This document shows positions 1 through 5,852 of a stretch of 6,047 nt of DNA, one piece after another (the stretch's first letter is position 1; every line of letters begins with the position of its first letter). The DNA lies in assembly GCA_947653505.1 (NCBI GenBank), contig CANTHI010000243.1, positions 1 through 6,047 on the forward strand, written 5' to 3'. The notes beneath the pieces are model-generated. The model ran no database searches. It worked only from the letters and a program-made list of their open reading frames with translations, and was not told the DNA's origin. Source of the DNA: an uncultured Eubacterium sp. (GTDB lineage: Bacteria > Bacillota_A > Clostridia > Lachnospirales > Lachnospiraceae). The position numbers were made by a program, and so were the translations under genes.

Positions 1-1351
1 TAGCATGTAATGCAGGTGCCTGCTCATAGTGTCTGTACACACTGGAAGCCTGCAAAGCATGCACAGGTATTCCTTTTGCGATCAGAAAATCATACTGGCG
101 GACCTTCCTGCAGATCTCCTCCCTGTCACCTGAGCGCAGATGAAGTGTGCGCACTGCTTCCCCATTCAAATAAGAAAATACGAGACAGCCGCAGTCCGCC
201 TCCGCCAGTTTTTTTGGTGCAAACGAAAAATAACGGCGGTAATGACAGAATCCATAATAGTCTGCCTGAACATTTTTCCATGCCCAATATTGTGTGGTCA
301 GTTCGCAGTATTCCCGATTCCTGCCAGATATATGGTCCCCTGTATCATCGCGCAGCATATACTCCGGCAGCGGTTCTTTCTGGAATACACTGCCAGCCAT
401 CACATGATAAAACAGCGGATTTCTGACACATCTTTGCCTGCTGCCTGGTGTATGTGTCACAAATATCTTTATCTCTTCCATACCAGGATCACGTTTCCGC
501 ACTTTTCCCTTTTTCTTCCGGCTCTCTTTCGCTTCCCCTGTATCTGCTCTGGACGCGAATCTCTTTCTTCGGATCATGCGCATCACACATGCCGGAATAA
601 CGCCAATCAGCAGCGGCTTTAACACATACCTGTAATTTCCACGCAGGATCCCCAAAGCACGAAATCCTCTGTACCGCACGCGGCACTCATTGATCCGGCA
701 TTTGTAACTGCGCTTTTTATAAGCCCTTTCATCTTCCCGGTAGCTGAACAGTATATCCGGCAGATTATACCCTTTATAGCCCTTTGCATACAGCCGCATA
801 AGCAGATCGTAGTCTTCCACCCGGAAAACGCCTGCTGACTGCGTATAGCCGCGCAGTTCTTCCATAACCTCCCTGCGCAGCATCATGGACGGATGCACAA
901 ACGGAAGCGTTTTCAAAAAAGATTTTATATCCGGCTGCTGCTCCATGCGGCGGATCCCCCAGCTGCCTGTCCTGTCAGTCAGCCTTACGCTGCATCCAAC
1001 AACCGCGTATTCAGGATGTTTGCGCAAAAACGCAAGCTGTTTTTCCAGCCGCGTGGCGTCTGATCTGTCATCCGCATCCATAATCGCGATATACTGTCCC
1101 CGCGACCGCATCAGGCAGGCATTCCTGGCATACGCCGGACCATGATTCTGCCTGCTGCGCAGCAGCTTTATCCTGGCGTCTTTTCTGCAATACCTTTCCA
1201 GCCATTCATAAAATTCCATTTCTGATCCGTCATCGCAAATGATCAGTTCAAAATCTGTAAAAGTCTGACACAAAATCGAATCAATCGCTTCTGCGGTATA
1301 CTTCCTGTTCTCTTCATTATAAGTTCCCATCAGTACGGAAATCTCAGGCAT
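1..1351 (-). CDS. GT2 glycosyltransferase fused to DUF4422 domain (partial, C-terminus beyond left edge)
   Basis: The reading frame is open from the ATG at 1351 to base 1 (450 codons) with no stop, so the end of the protein lies outside the window. Residues 1-245 are a GT-A fold family 2 glycosyltransferase: the N-terminus reads PEISVLMGTYNEE, with DDGS at 40-43, the metal/sugar-nucleotide DADD at 92-95, and VED at 178-180 in the acceptor/catalytic-base position. A basic linker rich in K and R (about 255-290) follows. From M291 the protein matches DUF4422, a presumed glycosyltransferase domain of capsule loci: VTHTP at 298-302, RDDTGDHIS at 334-342, YCELTTQYWAWKN at 348-360 and YYGFCHYRRYF at 365-375. 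It probably adds sugars to a surface polysaccharide repeat unit on the cytoplasmic side. The start at 1351 is preferred because GGGAGA lies 9 nt upstream. An in-frame ATG at 1360, overlapping the GT4 stop as ATGA, is the alternative but has almost no spacing. Acceptor and donor sugars cannot be read from sequence. Confidence 0.9.
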   Translation of the reverse strand, partial: MPEISVLMGTYNEENRKYTAEAIDSILCQTFTDFELIICDDGSEMEFYEWLERYCRKDARIKLLRSRQNHGPAYARNACLMRSRGQYIAIMDADDRSDATRLEKQLAFLRKHPEYAVVGCSVRLTDRTGSWGIRRMEQQPDIKSFLKTLPFVHPSMMLRREVMEELRGYTQSAGVFRVEDYDLLMRLYAKGYKGYNLPDILFSYREDERAYKKRSYKCRINECRVRYRGFRALGILRGNYRYVLKPLLIGVIPACVMRMIRRKRFASRADTGEAKESRKKKGKVRKRDPGMEEIKIFVTHTPGSRQRCVRNPLFYHVMAGSVFQKEPLPEYMLRDDTGDHISGRNREYCELTTQYWAWKNVQADYYGFCHYRRYFSFAPKKLAEADCGCLVFSYLNGEAVRTLHLRSGDREEICRKVRQYDFLIAKGIPVHALQASSVYRHYEQAPALHA

Positions 1352-1356
1352 GGCTT

Positions 1357-2574
1357 TCATTCTCCCATATATTCATAGATTTCCCTCATTTTTTCCTGCA
1401 CAATGTCTATGCGATAGGCCCTGATTTTTTCCAGACCGTTCTGCCCGCACCGCCTGCACAGCTTTTCATTCCTCAATAACAGTTCCAGCGCCGCCGTTAA
1501 CTGCCACGGATGCTTTAACGAAAATCTGATTCCCGCGGATCTGCTGTATAATACCTGCCTGAATGTCTGTTTTTGCCCATTGAAAGCAGCATCGACCAGT
1601 TCACGGTTTCCCCGGATATCCGATACCACACAGGGCAGGCCGGCAGACATTGCCTCCATCAGCGCCACAGGCATTCCCTCGCGCATGGATGGAAGCACAA
1701 AAATATCTGCATTCCGGTAAACAAACGGCATATCATCCTGGAACCCTGGCATACGGATACGCTTTCCTACTCCCAGGCTGTCCGCATACTGCCGCAGTTC
1801 TTTTTCCAGATATCCCTGCCCGCAGATCAGATAATACAGATCCTGTCTTTGCATCTTTGCCAGTGCACGGATGACCAGCCTGTGATTTTTTCCTTTATTT
1901 AATTCACCCACCGACAGCAGGATCCGGGCATTTGCCGGAATGTGATATTTTCTGCAGAACCGCTCCTTTTCCCCGTCTGCTCCCGATGCATATGCATATG
2001 TATCCGCTATCCCGACCCCTGGTATATGAACGGTCTTTCCCGCATGCAAATGCCGTTTTGCAAACCGGTAATCTTCCACGTTTACCGTAACGATCACATC
2101 CGTCCAGCGTGCCAGCAGCTTTTCAGCCGGATAATACAACAGCCAGTTTTTAACAGGCGCCCCTTTATAAAAATGAAAGCCATGTGCCGTATAGATAATA
2201 CGGACACCTTTCTCATGTGCCGCTATTCTGGCCAGCGCTCCGCCAATCGGAGAATGGCAGTGGATCCATGCAAAGGAATACCGCTCCAGCAGCCGAGCCA
2301 GCTGCAGGCAGGCCCTGTAGCATCGTACTGCGGACTTAAGACTCCTCGGGCAGTCCCATGCATGCCAGCTGACACCCATCCGTTCCAATGCTTTCCTGCA
2401 TGCATCCACCCTCTGTCTGCTGCAGGTATTGCCTTCCCGGAAATTACAGGCCACATGCACCTCATACCCCATCTCCAGCAGCAGCCGGATATCCGGCATA
2501 TTGAACTGGTCAATCATGGATGCAACCGAAGCTGCCACCAGTACTTTTCTCACTGCCCCATCCTCACGTCTCAT
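1357..2574 (-). CDS. Family 4 glycosyltransferase (GT-B fold), exopolysaccharide/capsule type
   Basis: This 405-residue protein has the usual length and layout of bacterial GT4 enzymes, which transfer a sugar from a nucleotide sugar with retention of configuration at the cytoplasmic membrane face. The N-terminal acceptor domain carries KVLVAASVASMIDQFNMP (10-27), HCHSPIGG (105-112) and YTAHGFHFYKG (128-138). The C-terminal donor domain carries the SVGELNKGKNH loop (221-231), CGQGYLEKEL (251-260), and the EX7E signature with E299 and E307 inside PSMREGMPVALMEAMSAGLP. There is no signal peptide or membrane segment. The ATG at 2574 lies within the end of the XRE gene (11-bp overlap) with GGAG 7 nt upstream. 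A GTG at 2553 (codon 8), with GAGG 8 nt upstream, would give the more canonical MRKVLVAASV start just after the XRE stop, so either is possible. It is translationally linked to the regulator before it and to the GT2-DUF4422 gene after it. It resembles EpsD/EpsF/CapM-type enzymes, but its exact sugar specificity is unknown. Confidence 0.93.
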   Translation of the reverse strand: MRREDGAVRKVLVAASVASMIDQFNMPDIRLLLEMGYEVHVACNFREGNTCSRQRVDACRKALERMGVSWHAWDCPRSLKSAVRCYRACLQLARLLERYSFAWIHCHSPIGGALARIAAHEKGVRIIYTAHGFHFYKGAPVKNWLLYYPAEKLLARWTDVIVTVNVEDYRFAKRHLHAGKTVHIPGVGIADTYAYASGADGEKERFCRKYHIPANARILLSVGELNKGKNHRLVIRALAKMQRQDLYYLICGQGYLEKELRQYADSLGVGKRIRMPGFQDDMPFVYRNADIFVLPSMREGMPVALMEAMSAGLPCVVSDIRGNRELVDAAFNGQKQTFRQVLYSRSAGIRFSLKHPWQLTAALELLLRNEKLCRRCGQNGLEKIRAYRIDIVQEKMREIYEYMGE

Positions 2575-2902
2575 TCATAATCTCCGCCACCGACTTCATG
2601 ATCCGGATATACATCGAATAGCTGTCCTCTTCCTTCCTCTGGTTCAGCCGCTTCCACATACTCTGAATGGCTGCATCTGACGGCTGTGCCACACCCCAGA
2701 GCAATCCGTCTGCATCTGTCTCCAGCTCCTGGCATATCGTGGCAAACGTATCCATGCTCATTTTTTTCGTACCACGTTCAATATGCCCCATAAAACTGAG
2801 ACTGATCCCGCATTTTTTCGCAAGCTCAATCTGCGACAAGCCTCTCAGTTTGCGGATCTGGCAGATTCTTGCCCCCATTTTTGAATAATCTAATTCATAC
2901 AT
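2564..2902 (-). CDS. XRE (Cro/C1)-family helix-turn-helix regulator
   Basis: This 112-residue protein has an N-terminal Cro/C1-type helix-turn-helix at about residues 10-66: GARICQIRKLRGLSQIELA is followed by the recognition-helix region KCGISLSFMGHIERGTKKMS and the closing helix DTFATICQELETD. The C-terminal 45 residues are helical and charged, with no recognised ligand domain. The start is well supported, with AGGAG 7 nt before the ATG at 2902. The gene heads the polysaccharide operon and overlaps the GT4 start by 11 bp, so regulator and glycosyltransferases are probably co-transcribed. A role as local autoregulator of the surface-polysaccharide locus is inferred from position only; the target operator is not known. 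The AT-rich upstream region with the inverted repeats is the obvious place for its operator or for a phase switch. Confidence 0.92.
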   Translation of the reverse strand: MYELDYSKMGARICQIRKLRGLSQIELAKKCGISLSFMGHIERGTKKMSMDTFATICQELETDADGLLWGVAQPSDAAIQSMWKRLNQRKEEDSYSMYIRIMKSVAEIMNET

Positions 2903-2967
2903 CCCTGATCTCCTGTCTGCCCGGACTTGTGTATCTTTCCTGCAAATAGCAAACTACGCGTGCAATA

Positions 2968-2991
2968 CATAACATTTTCTATACAATTGTT
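2968..2991 (+). repeat. Left arm of 24-bp inverted repeat, possible recombinase site
   Basis: The arm consists of CATAACA, then a T, then the 16-bp core TTTCTATACAATTGTT at 2976-2991. It matches the reverse complement of 3286-3309 at 23 of 24 positions. With three more bases (to 2994) it forms its own dyad: CATAACA at the left and TGTTATG at the right around an asymmetric centre TCTATAC. It lies 66 bp upstream of the XRE start codon. The repeat is directly visible; a role as an inversion site is inferred. Confidence 0.85.
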
Positions 2992-3202
2992 ATGCATGAT
3001 ATCTGTCATACGAATGGCGGAAGCGGCTGAAAATAAGGGATTGGGAGATTTCGGGATCATAAAAGGTGAAATTTGTTCCTGAAAATGATGTTTCTGATGA
3101 TTATTTTATAGAAAAATATCTGTTTTTTTGTGTGATTTGTCTGATTTTCTTTTCGATAGTTCTATGAATTTCATGCATAATTGATAAAAATTTTGATTGG
3201 GG

Positions 3203-3231
3203 TTGCAAAATATAAGAAAAGCGAATAAAAT
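3203..3231 (+). promoter_or_regulatory. Rightward sigma-A-like promoter inside the inverted-repeat segment
   Basis: TTGCAA (3203-3208, 4 of 6 consensus matches) and TAAAAT (3226-3231, 5 of 6) are separated by exactly 17 bp of AT-rich DNA. Transcription would begin near 3238 and run rightward out of the segment, where there is no plus-strand gene and only the convergent end of the 3395-4897 gene. If the segment between the repeats were inverted, the promoter would face left and start about 137 nt before the XRE start codon. It is predicted from sequence only; AT-rich DNA produces such matches by chance, so confidence is moderate. Confidence 0.45.
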
Positions 3232-3285
3232 ACTTGTGAGCTGTATATTATTTATTTTTAGTAACCATAAGAACTTTTCCGAATG

Positions 3286-3309
3286 AACAATTGTATAGAA
3301 ATTGTTATG
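3286..3309 (-). repeat. Right arm of 24-bp inverted repeat, possible recombinase site
   Basis: This is the inverted copy of 2968-2991, with a perfect 16-bp core at 3286-3301 (AACAATTGTATAGAAA) and ATTGTTATG closing the arm. It contains a clean 7+7+7 dyad, AACAATT-GTATAGA-AATTGTT (3286-3306), the geometry expected for two recombinase protomers around a 7-bp crossover region. The single mismatch to the left arm lies in the arm region, not in the 7-bp centre, which is identical in both copies. No flanking target-site duplication is evident, which argues against a simple MITE. Confidence 0.85.
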
Positions 3310-3363
3310 ATTCTATAACAGGTCCGATAAAAATCCGGAAAACAGTTTATGCCGCCTTCCAAT

Positions 3364-3393
3364 AAAAAAATGGGGACAAAAACATCCCCATTT
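3364..3393 (-). terminator. Rho-independent terminator of the MNT-HEPN operon
   Basis: A perfect 9-bp stem (AAATGGGGA at 3368-3376 with TCCCCATTT at 3385-3393) encloses an 8-nt loop. On the minus strand it is followed directly by a run of T (complement of the A run 3364-3370). It begins two bases after the stop codon of the 3395-4897 gene, so it ends the right-hand operon and would insulate the polysaccharide operon from read-through. Confidence 0.9.
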
Positions 3394-3394
3394 C

Positions 3395-4897
3395 CTAAAT
3401 GAACGCTTGCAAATGTGCTTCCTTCACCCGTATAAGATCCACCTTTTTCCTTCTCTTCGCACTCGTATAAAATTTCCTGTACCTTGTTTCATCCCCATAT
3501 TTTTTTGCGTCTTTTAAAAGAAAAATAAAAAGATCAGTCAGATCATCCCTGCATTGATTAAGTCCCTGCTCCGCGATGTTTCTGGCTCCGGCTTCATTGC
3601 CATCCTCACAATAGCATTGAATCAGCTCCAGATATTCTCTGGATGACCGGTCCAGATGTGTCTCAAGATACCGGACATACCGGTCCCTCCTGCCGTATTG
3701 CCGGAATAAATAAGCTGCCTGCCTTTCATAATACCCGGATTCATACAGAATATCCGCATACACAAGCATCTCGGAATCCGTAACACATAGCTTTCCTGCC
3801 AGTTTCCGGAGAATCTCACTGCATCCATAGCGTTCATAAAAGTTCCGGGATACCATTTCCCTTAAAATATTCTCCCTGATCTTCCAGTCTTCCTCTGCGA
3901 ATCTGCCCCTTCGTATCAGGGCTTCACAAATATTCCATACCTCGTCAGTCTCCATCTGACTATCAGCGCTTTGCTCATAGGCCAGTATACTGCATAACTC
4001 ACAAACCTGTCTCCAGGAATCCTTAAGCACTGGCATGAGCTGTGGTTTTCCTGCCTTATTTATCTGCTTCCTGCATTTTTTACGAATATCCAGAACAAGA
4101 TGCTGATCTCTGGCCATATTTTTTTCAAGCATGTATACCTCACGCCAATACTTTCTCCGGTCTTTAATTTTTTCCAGATCCTGACGGATTTTTCTTATCT
4201 CTTCTGTCAATGCCTCTTCCATCACATCCAAAAGCTTTTCCGGAACAACTTTAGAAAAATCACTCATCTGAATCTTTTTACACAGCTCAAGCTTTAAAAT
4301 GCCAGCAAGCTTTCTGGCAAATCCGGTACTTTCCAGATCCTTTTCTCCCAAAAGAAGCGCCAGTATCCAGTCATATCCGATCTCCCGTGTATCCATTACA
4401 AGCAGCTGCTCTTTTGCTGCATCCGCTATGGTAAAAGGTGAATCATCATAAAAATCTTCCGAATCCTCCGCCTCCACAACCTGAAACCCCAGACCGCAGA
4501 CCTGATCCAGAATCCTGCCCGCAGAATCATATTCCCCTAACCGTATCAGATCATGACAGCCACAAAACGTCCGGTTCAGGAACGAAAACGCATGTGAAGG
4601 ATCGTTATGATGCACTTCCCAGTCATCTTTATATCTTCCGTCCGAATCAAATTCACAATAATGTGTTTCGTACTCCACACATATATCACCCTTACGAACT
4701 TTCTCACAAAATTGCTGAATTTCAAATTCCGCTGGCATATAACCGATCATCTTCTCTCCGTTTAGTGACAGCATAAAATCCTGCTGCTCCGGTTCTGGCA
4801 GCAGCTTCGCTTTTGTTAAGATCCATGCATCTTTCTGTGCTTCTGACATCTTCTGCAGCTGTTCTTCAATACGCGATATAAAATGATCCTTTTCCAT
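3395..4897 (-). CDS. Uncharacterised ~500-residue helical protein downstream of MNT-HEPN pair
   Basis: I do not recognise a named family. The start at 4897 (MEKDHFISRIEE) is chosen because AAAGG lies 6 nt upstream. An in-frame ATG at 4927 would add ten residues but lacks a proper ribosome binding site. The protein is soluble, with no signal peptide or membrane segment. Visible parts are: an N-terminal acidic and Cys/His-bearing region (C64, C73, C81, H96-H97, C112, C114, H115); a helical middle; a strongly charged, coiled-coil-like stretch at about 225-265 (LTEEIRKIRQDLEKIKDRR); and a C-terminal third of paired helices (YADILYESGYYERQAAYLF, YLELIQCYCEDGNEAGARNI) that read like TPR or the helical repeats found C-terminal in some SWIM zinc-finger proteins, though no SWIM CxCxnCxH motif is present. 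It lies 40 bp after the HEPN gene and just before the terminator, so it is probably co-transcribed with the toxin-antitoxin pair. A scaffold or partner role is possible but unproven. Confidence 0.85.
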   Translation of the reverse strand: MEKDHFISRIEEQLQKMSEAQKDAWILTKAKLLPEPEQQDFMLSLNGEKMIGYMPAEFEIQQFCEKVRKGDICVEYETHYCEFDSDGRYKDDWEVHHNDPSHAFSFLNRTFCGCHDLIRLGEYDSAGRILDQVCGLGFQVVEAEDSEDFYDDSPFTIADAAKEQLLVMDTREIGYDWILALLLGEKDLESTGFARKLAGILKLELCKKIQMSDFSKVVPEKLLDVMEEALTEEIRKIRQDLEKIKDRRKYWREVYMLEKNMARDQHLVLDIRKKCRKQINKAGKPQLMPVLKDSWRQVCELCSILAYEQSADSQMETDEVWNICEALIRRGRFAEEDWKIRENILREMVSRNFYERYGCSEILRKLAGKLCVTDSEMLVYADILYESGYYERQAAYLFRQYGRRDRYVRYLETHLDRSSREYLELIQCYCEDGNEAGARNIAEQGLNQCRDDLTDLFIFLLKDAKKYGDETRYRKFYTSAKRRKKVDLIRVKEAHLQAFI

Positions 4898-4937
4898 ACT
4901 TTTCCTTTCTAACATAGAACGTATCATCTCAAGTAAT

Positions 4938-5273
4938 TCATATCAGTTTTTCCAGCTGTTCTACTAAATCAGGCAGCTCTTCAAAAACAACATTTACAAT
5001 AATATTCCAATTTGTACCGTCATAGTCGTGAACCAGGCGATGCCTGAGCCCGGCTATCATCGCCCACTGTATTTCATTGTGAGCTTCCTTATATCTGTCA
5101 GAAAGGTTATAAGCATGTTCTCCAATATTATATAATGGCGTTGTAACCAGCCACTGCATAGGAGCTTCTGTCAGTAAATTCTCTCTCTTTATCTGATGTG
5201 CCTCAATATATTCATGTAATTTCACTGCATAGCCATAGATCTTTTGAACACGCTGCTGATCTGAATATTTCAT
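4938..5273 (-). CDS. hepT: HEPN/HepT-like (DUF86) ribonuclease toxin
   Basis: This 111-residue all-helical protein is of the HepT/DUF86 type. The diagnostic RX4HXY motif is intact: R77, H82 and Y84 in GLRHRLVHDYDG. The conserved helix IGEHAYNLSDRY is at residues 50-61. In characterised HepT-MntA systems the Arg and His form the RNase site in the dimer, and the Tyr of this motif is modified by the partner nucleotidyltransferase with AMP, which blocks the toxin. The sequence here keeps all of these residues, so an active, neutralisable toxin is expected. The ATG at 5273 overlaps the stop of the upstream MNT gene as ATGA, implying translational coupling with antitoxin made first. The gene is slightly shorter than the Shewanella HepT but normal for DUF86. 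Family assignment is firm; the RNA target is unknown. Confidence 0.93.
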   Translation of the reverse strand: MKYSDQQRVQKIYGYAVKLHEYIEAHQIKRENLLTEAPMQWLVTTPLYNIGEHAYNLSDRYKEAHNEIQWAMIAGLRHRLVHDYDGTNWNIIVNVVFEELPDLVEQLEKLI

Positions 5274-5572
5274 GCAACAAACAGCCTCTCTTTCATAATT
5301 GTATTATAAAAATCACTGTCTTCGTTAATTTCGCTGATTTCAAAGACATCCACATTTTTTTTCAATATACCACGCAGCTCTTCAGCAAAGGCAAAAATCA
5401 TCGTAAGCTTAAAATTTTCCCCGCCAAATACTAAAAAATCCAGATCGCTGTTCTCATCAGCCTCTCCTCTTGCATAAGAGCCAAATAAATATACTGCTTT
5501 TACTCCATATTTCTCTGCTACCGGCTTAACAAGTCTCGCAATATCTTTTATTGTGAATACGCAGGCACTCAT
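5270..5572 (-). CDS. mntA: MNT-type minimal nucleotidyltransferase, MntA-like antitoxin
   Basis: This 100-residue protein is a minimal nucleotidyltransferase of the DNA polymerase beta superfamily. The GSX10DXD signature is complete: G31 and S32 in YLFGSYARGEADE, then D43 and D45 in NSDLDFLV, with a third likely metal ligand at D75 in NVDVFEI. In the known HepT-MntA toxin-antitoxin systems such proteins transfer AMP from ATP to the tyrosine of the HEPN partner, silencing its RNase. The 4-bp overlap with the HEPN gene supports that pairing. The start at 5572 has AAAGGA 9 nt upstream, and a promoter lies 40-66 bp before it. The antitoxin-first order is the reverse of the Shewanella operon. An alternative role as a stand-alone nucleotidyltransferase is unlikely given the neighbour. 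Confidence 0.93.
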   Translation of the reverse strand: MSACVFTIKDIARLVKPVAEKYGVKAVYLFGSYARGEADENSDLDFLVFGGENFKLTMIFAFAEELRGILKKNVDVFEISEINEDSDFYNTIMKERLFVA

Positions 5573-5611
5573 TTTACTATATCCTTTCTTTTCATCATCA
5601 ACTATTTACAA

Positions 5612-5638
5612 ATTATAAACCCTGTTGCTTCCAGTCAA
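5612..5638 (-). promoter_or_regulatory. Promoter of the MNT-HEPN operon
   Basis: Read on the minus strand, TTGACT (5638-5633, 5 of 6 consensus matches) is followed after 15 bp by a perfect TATAAT (5617-5612). The spacing is short of the optimal 17 bp, which could make the promoter weak or dependent on a regulator. The predicted start of transcription is about 35 nt before the MNT start codon. Confidence 0.6.
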
Positions 5639-5735
5639 AAAATCTGCTATACTCAACAGACTAGTTCTTCATTTATCATTTCGCATGTATCATAGTTCCC
5701 TGTCAGTATTAATATACTATACCTGCATCTTTTTC

Positions 5736-5852
5736 TCAATGGCTTTTTAGACGGTTCTTTACTGCTTTTTTCCACAGGCTTTGTATTTCCTCCCTGCTCA
5801 GATTCCGGACATAGGATGGTTTTGAAACGTCTGCCGCCATCCGCACAGCCAT
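5736..5852 (-). CDS. Possible small ORF of 36-38 residues, unrecognised
   Basis: The minus-strand frame from ATG 5852 to the TGA at 5738-5736 encodes 38 residues and is basic, with a helix-like second half (NLSREEIQSLWKKAVKNRLK). A GTG at 5846 has AGGAG 6 nt upstream and would give 36 residues. The ATG at 5852 lies directly against that AGGAG and is too close. An in-frame TAG sits two codons before the ATG, so it is not the visible tail of a longer intact gene, although it could be a decayed C-terminal remnant. No family is recognised. It points the same way as the MNT operon and lies about 160 bp upstream of it. Confidence 0.3.
   Translation of the reverse strand: MAVRMAADVSKPSYVRNLSREEIQSLWKKAVKNRLKSH

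Larger units (their letters stand above)
2903..3394. other. AT-rich gene-free regulatory region between the two operons
   Basis: About 490 bp without a credible gene. From right to left it contains the terminator of the right-hand operon (3364-3393), a 24-bp inverted repeat pair (2968-2991 and 3286-3309) enclosing about 294 bp, a rightward promoter-like sequence inside that segment (3203-3231), and the 65-bp leader with the ribosome binding site of the XRE gene. A further small dyad, TGTTAT-GATTCT-ATAACA (3303-3320), overlaps the outer edge of the right repeat. The only reading frame of note is a 33-codon GTG-initiated one at 3066-3167 that lacks a ribosome binding site. Confidence 0.8.

Noticed and set aside
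10..622. Two overlapping plus-strand frames of 138 and 160 codons
   Set aside because: They lie antisense to the GT2-DUF4422 coding sequence, whose family motifs are clear, and show no recognisable domain.
1942..2580. 212-codon plus-strand frame
   Set aside because: It is antisense to the GT4 gene, rich in Cys, His and Pro, and is a by-product of the GT4 codon usage.
2761..2767. Run of seven T (seven A on the coding strand) inside the XRE gene; a similar run lies near 209-215 in the DUF4422 part
   Set aside because: The runs are too short to be convincing slipped-strand phase-variation tracts, and both frames are intact.
3066..3167. 33-codon plus-strand GTG-initiated frame with a hydrophobic C-terminus, inside the inverted-repeat segment
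   Set aside because: It has no ribosome binding site at a suitable distance, no ATG start, and a hydrophobic T-rich composition expected by chance in AT-rich DNA. The promoter inside the segment lies downstream of it.
2968..3309. MITE or other small transposon as explanation of the inverted repeats
   Set aside because: There is no target-site duplication next to the arms, and the location directly upstream of a polysaccharide operon plus the internal promoter fits a switch better. It is not fully excluded without copy-number data.
4438..4776. 112-codon plus-strand frame rich in Pro and His
   Set aside because: It is antisense to the 500-residue gene, with no ribosome binding site and low-complexity composition.
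5705..5718. Short AT-rich dyad AGTAT-TAAT-ATACT
   Set aside because: The arms are only 5 bp in AT-rich DNA, with no T run after it to make a terminator and no link to a gene start.
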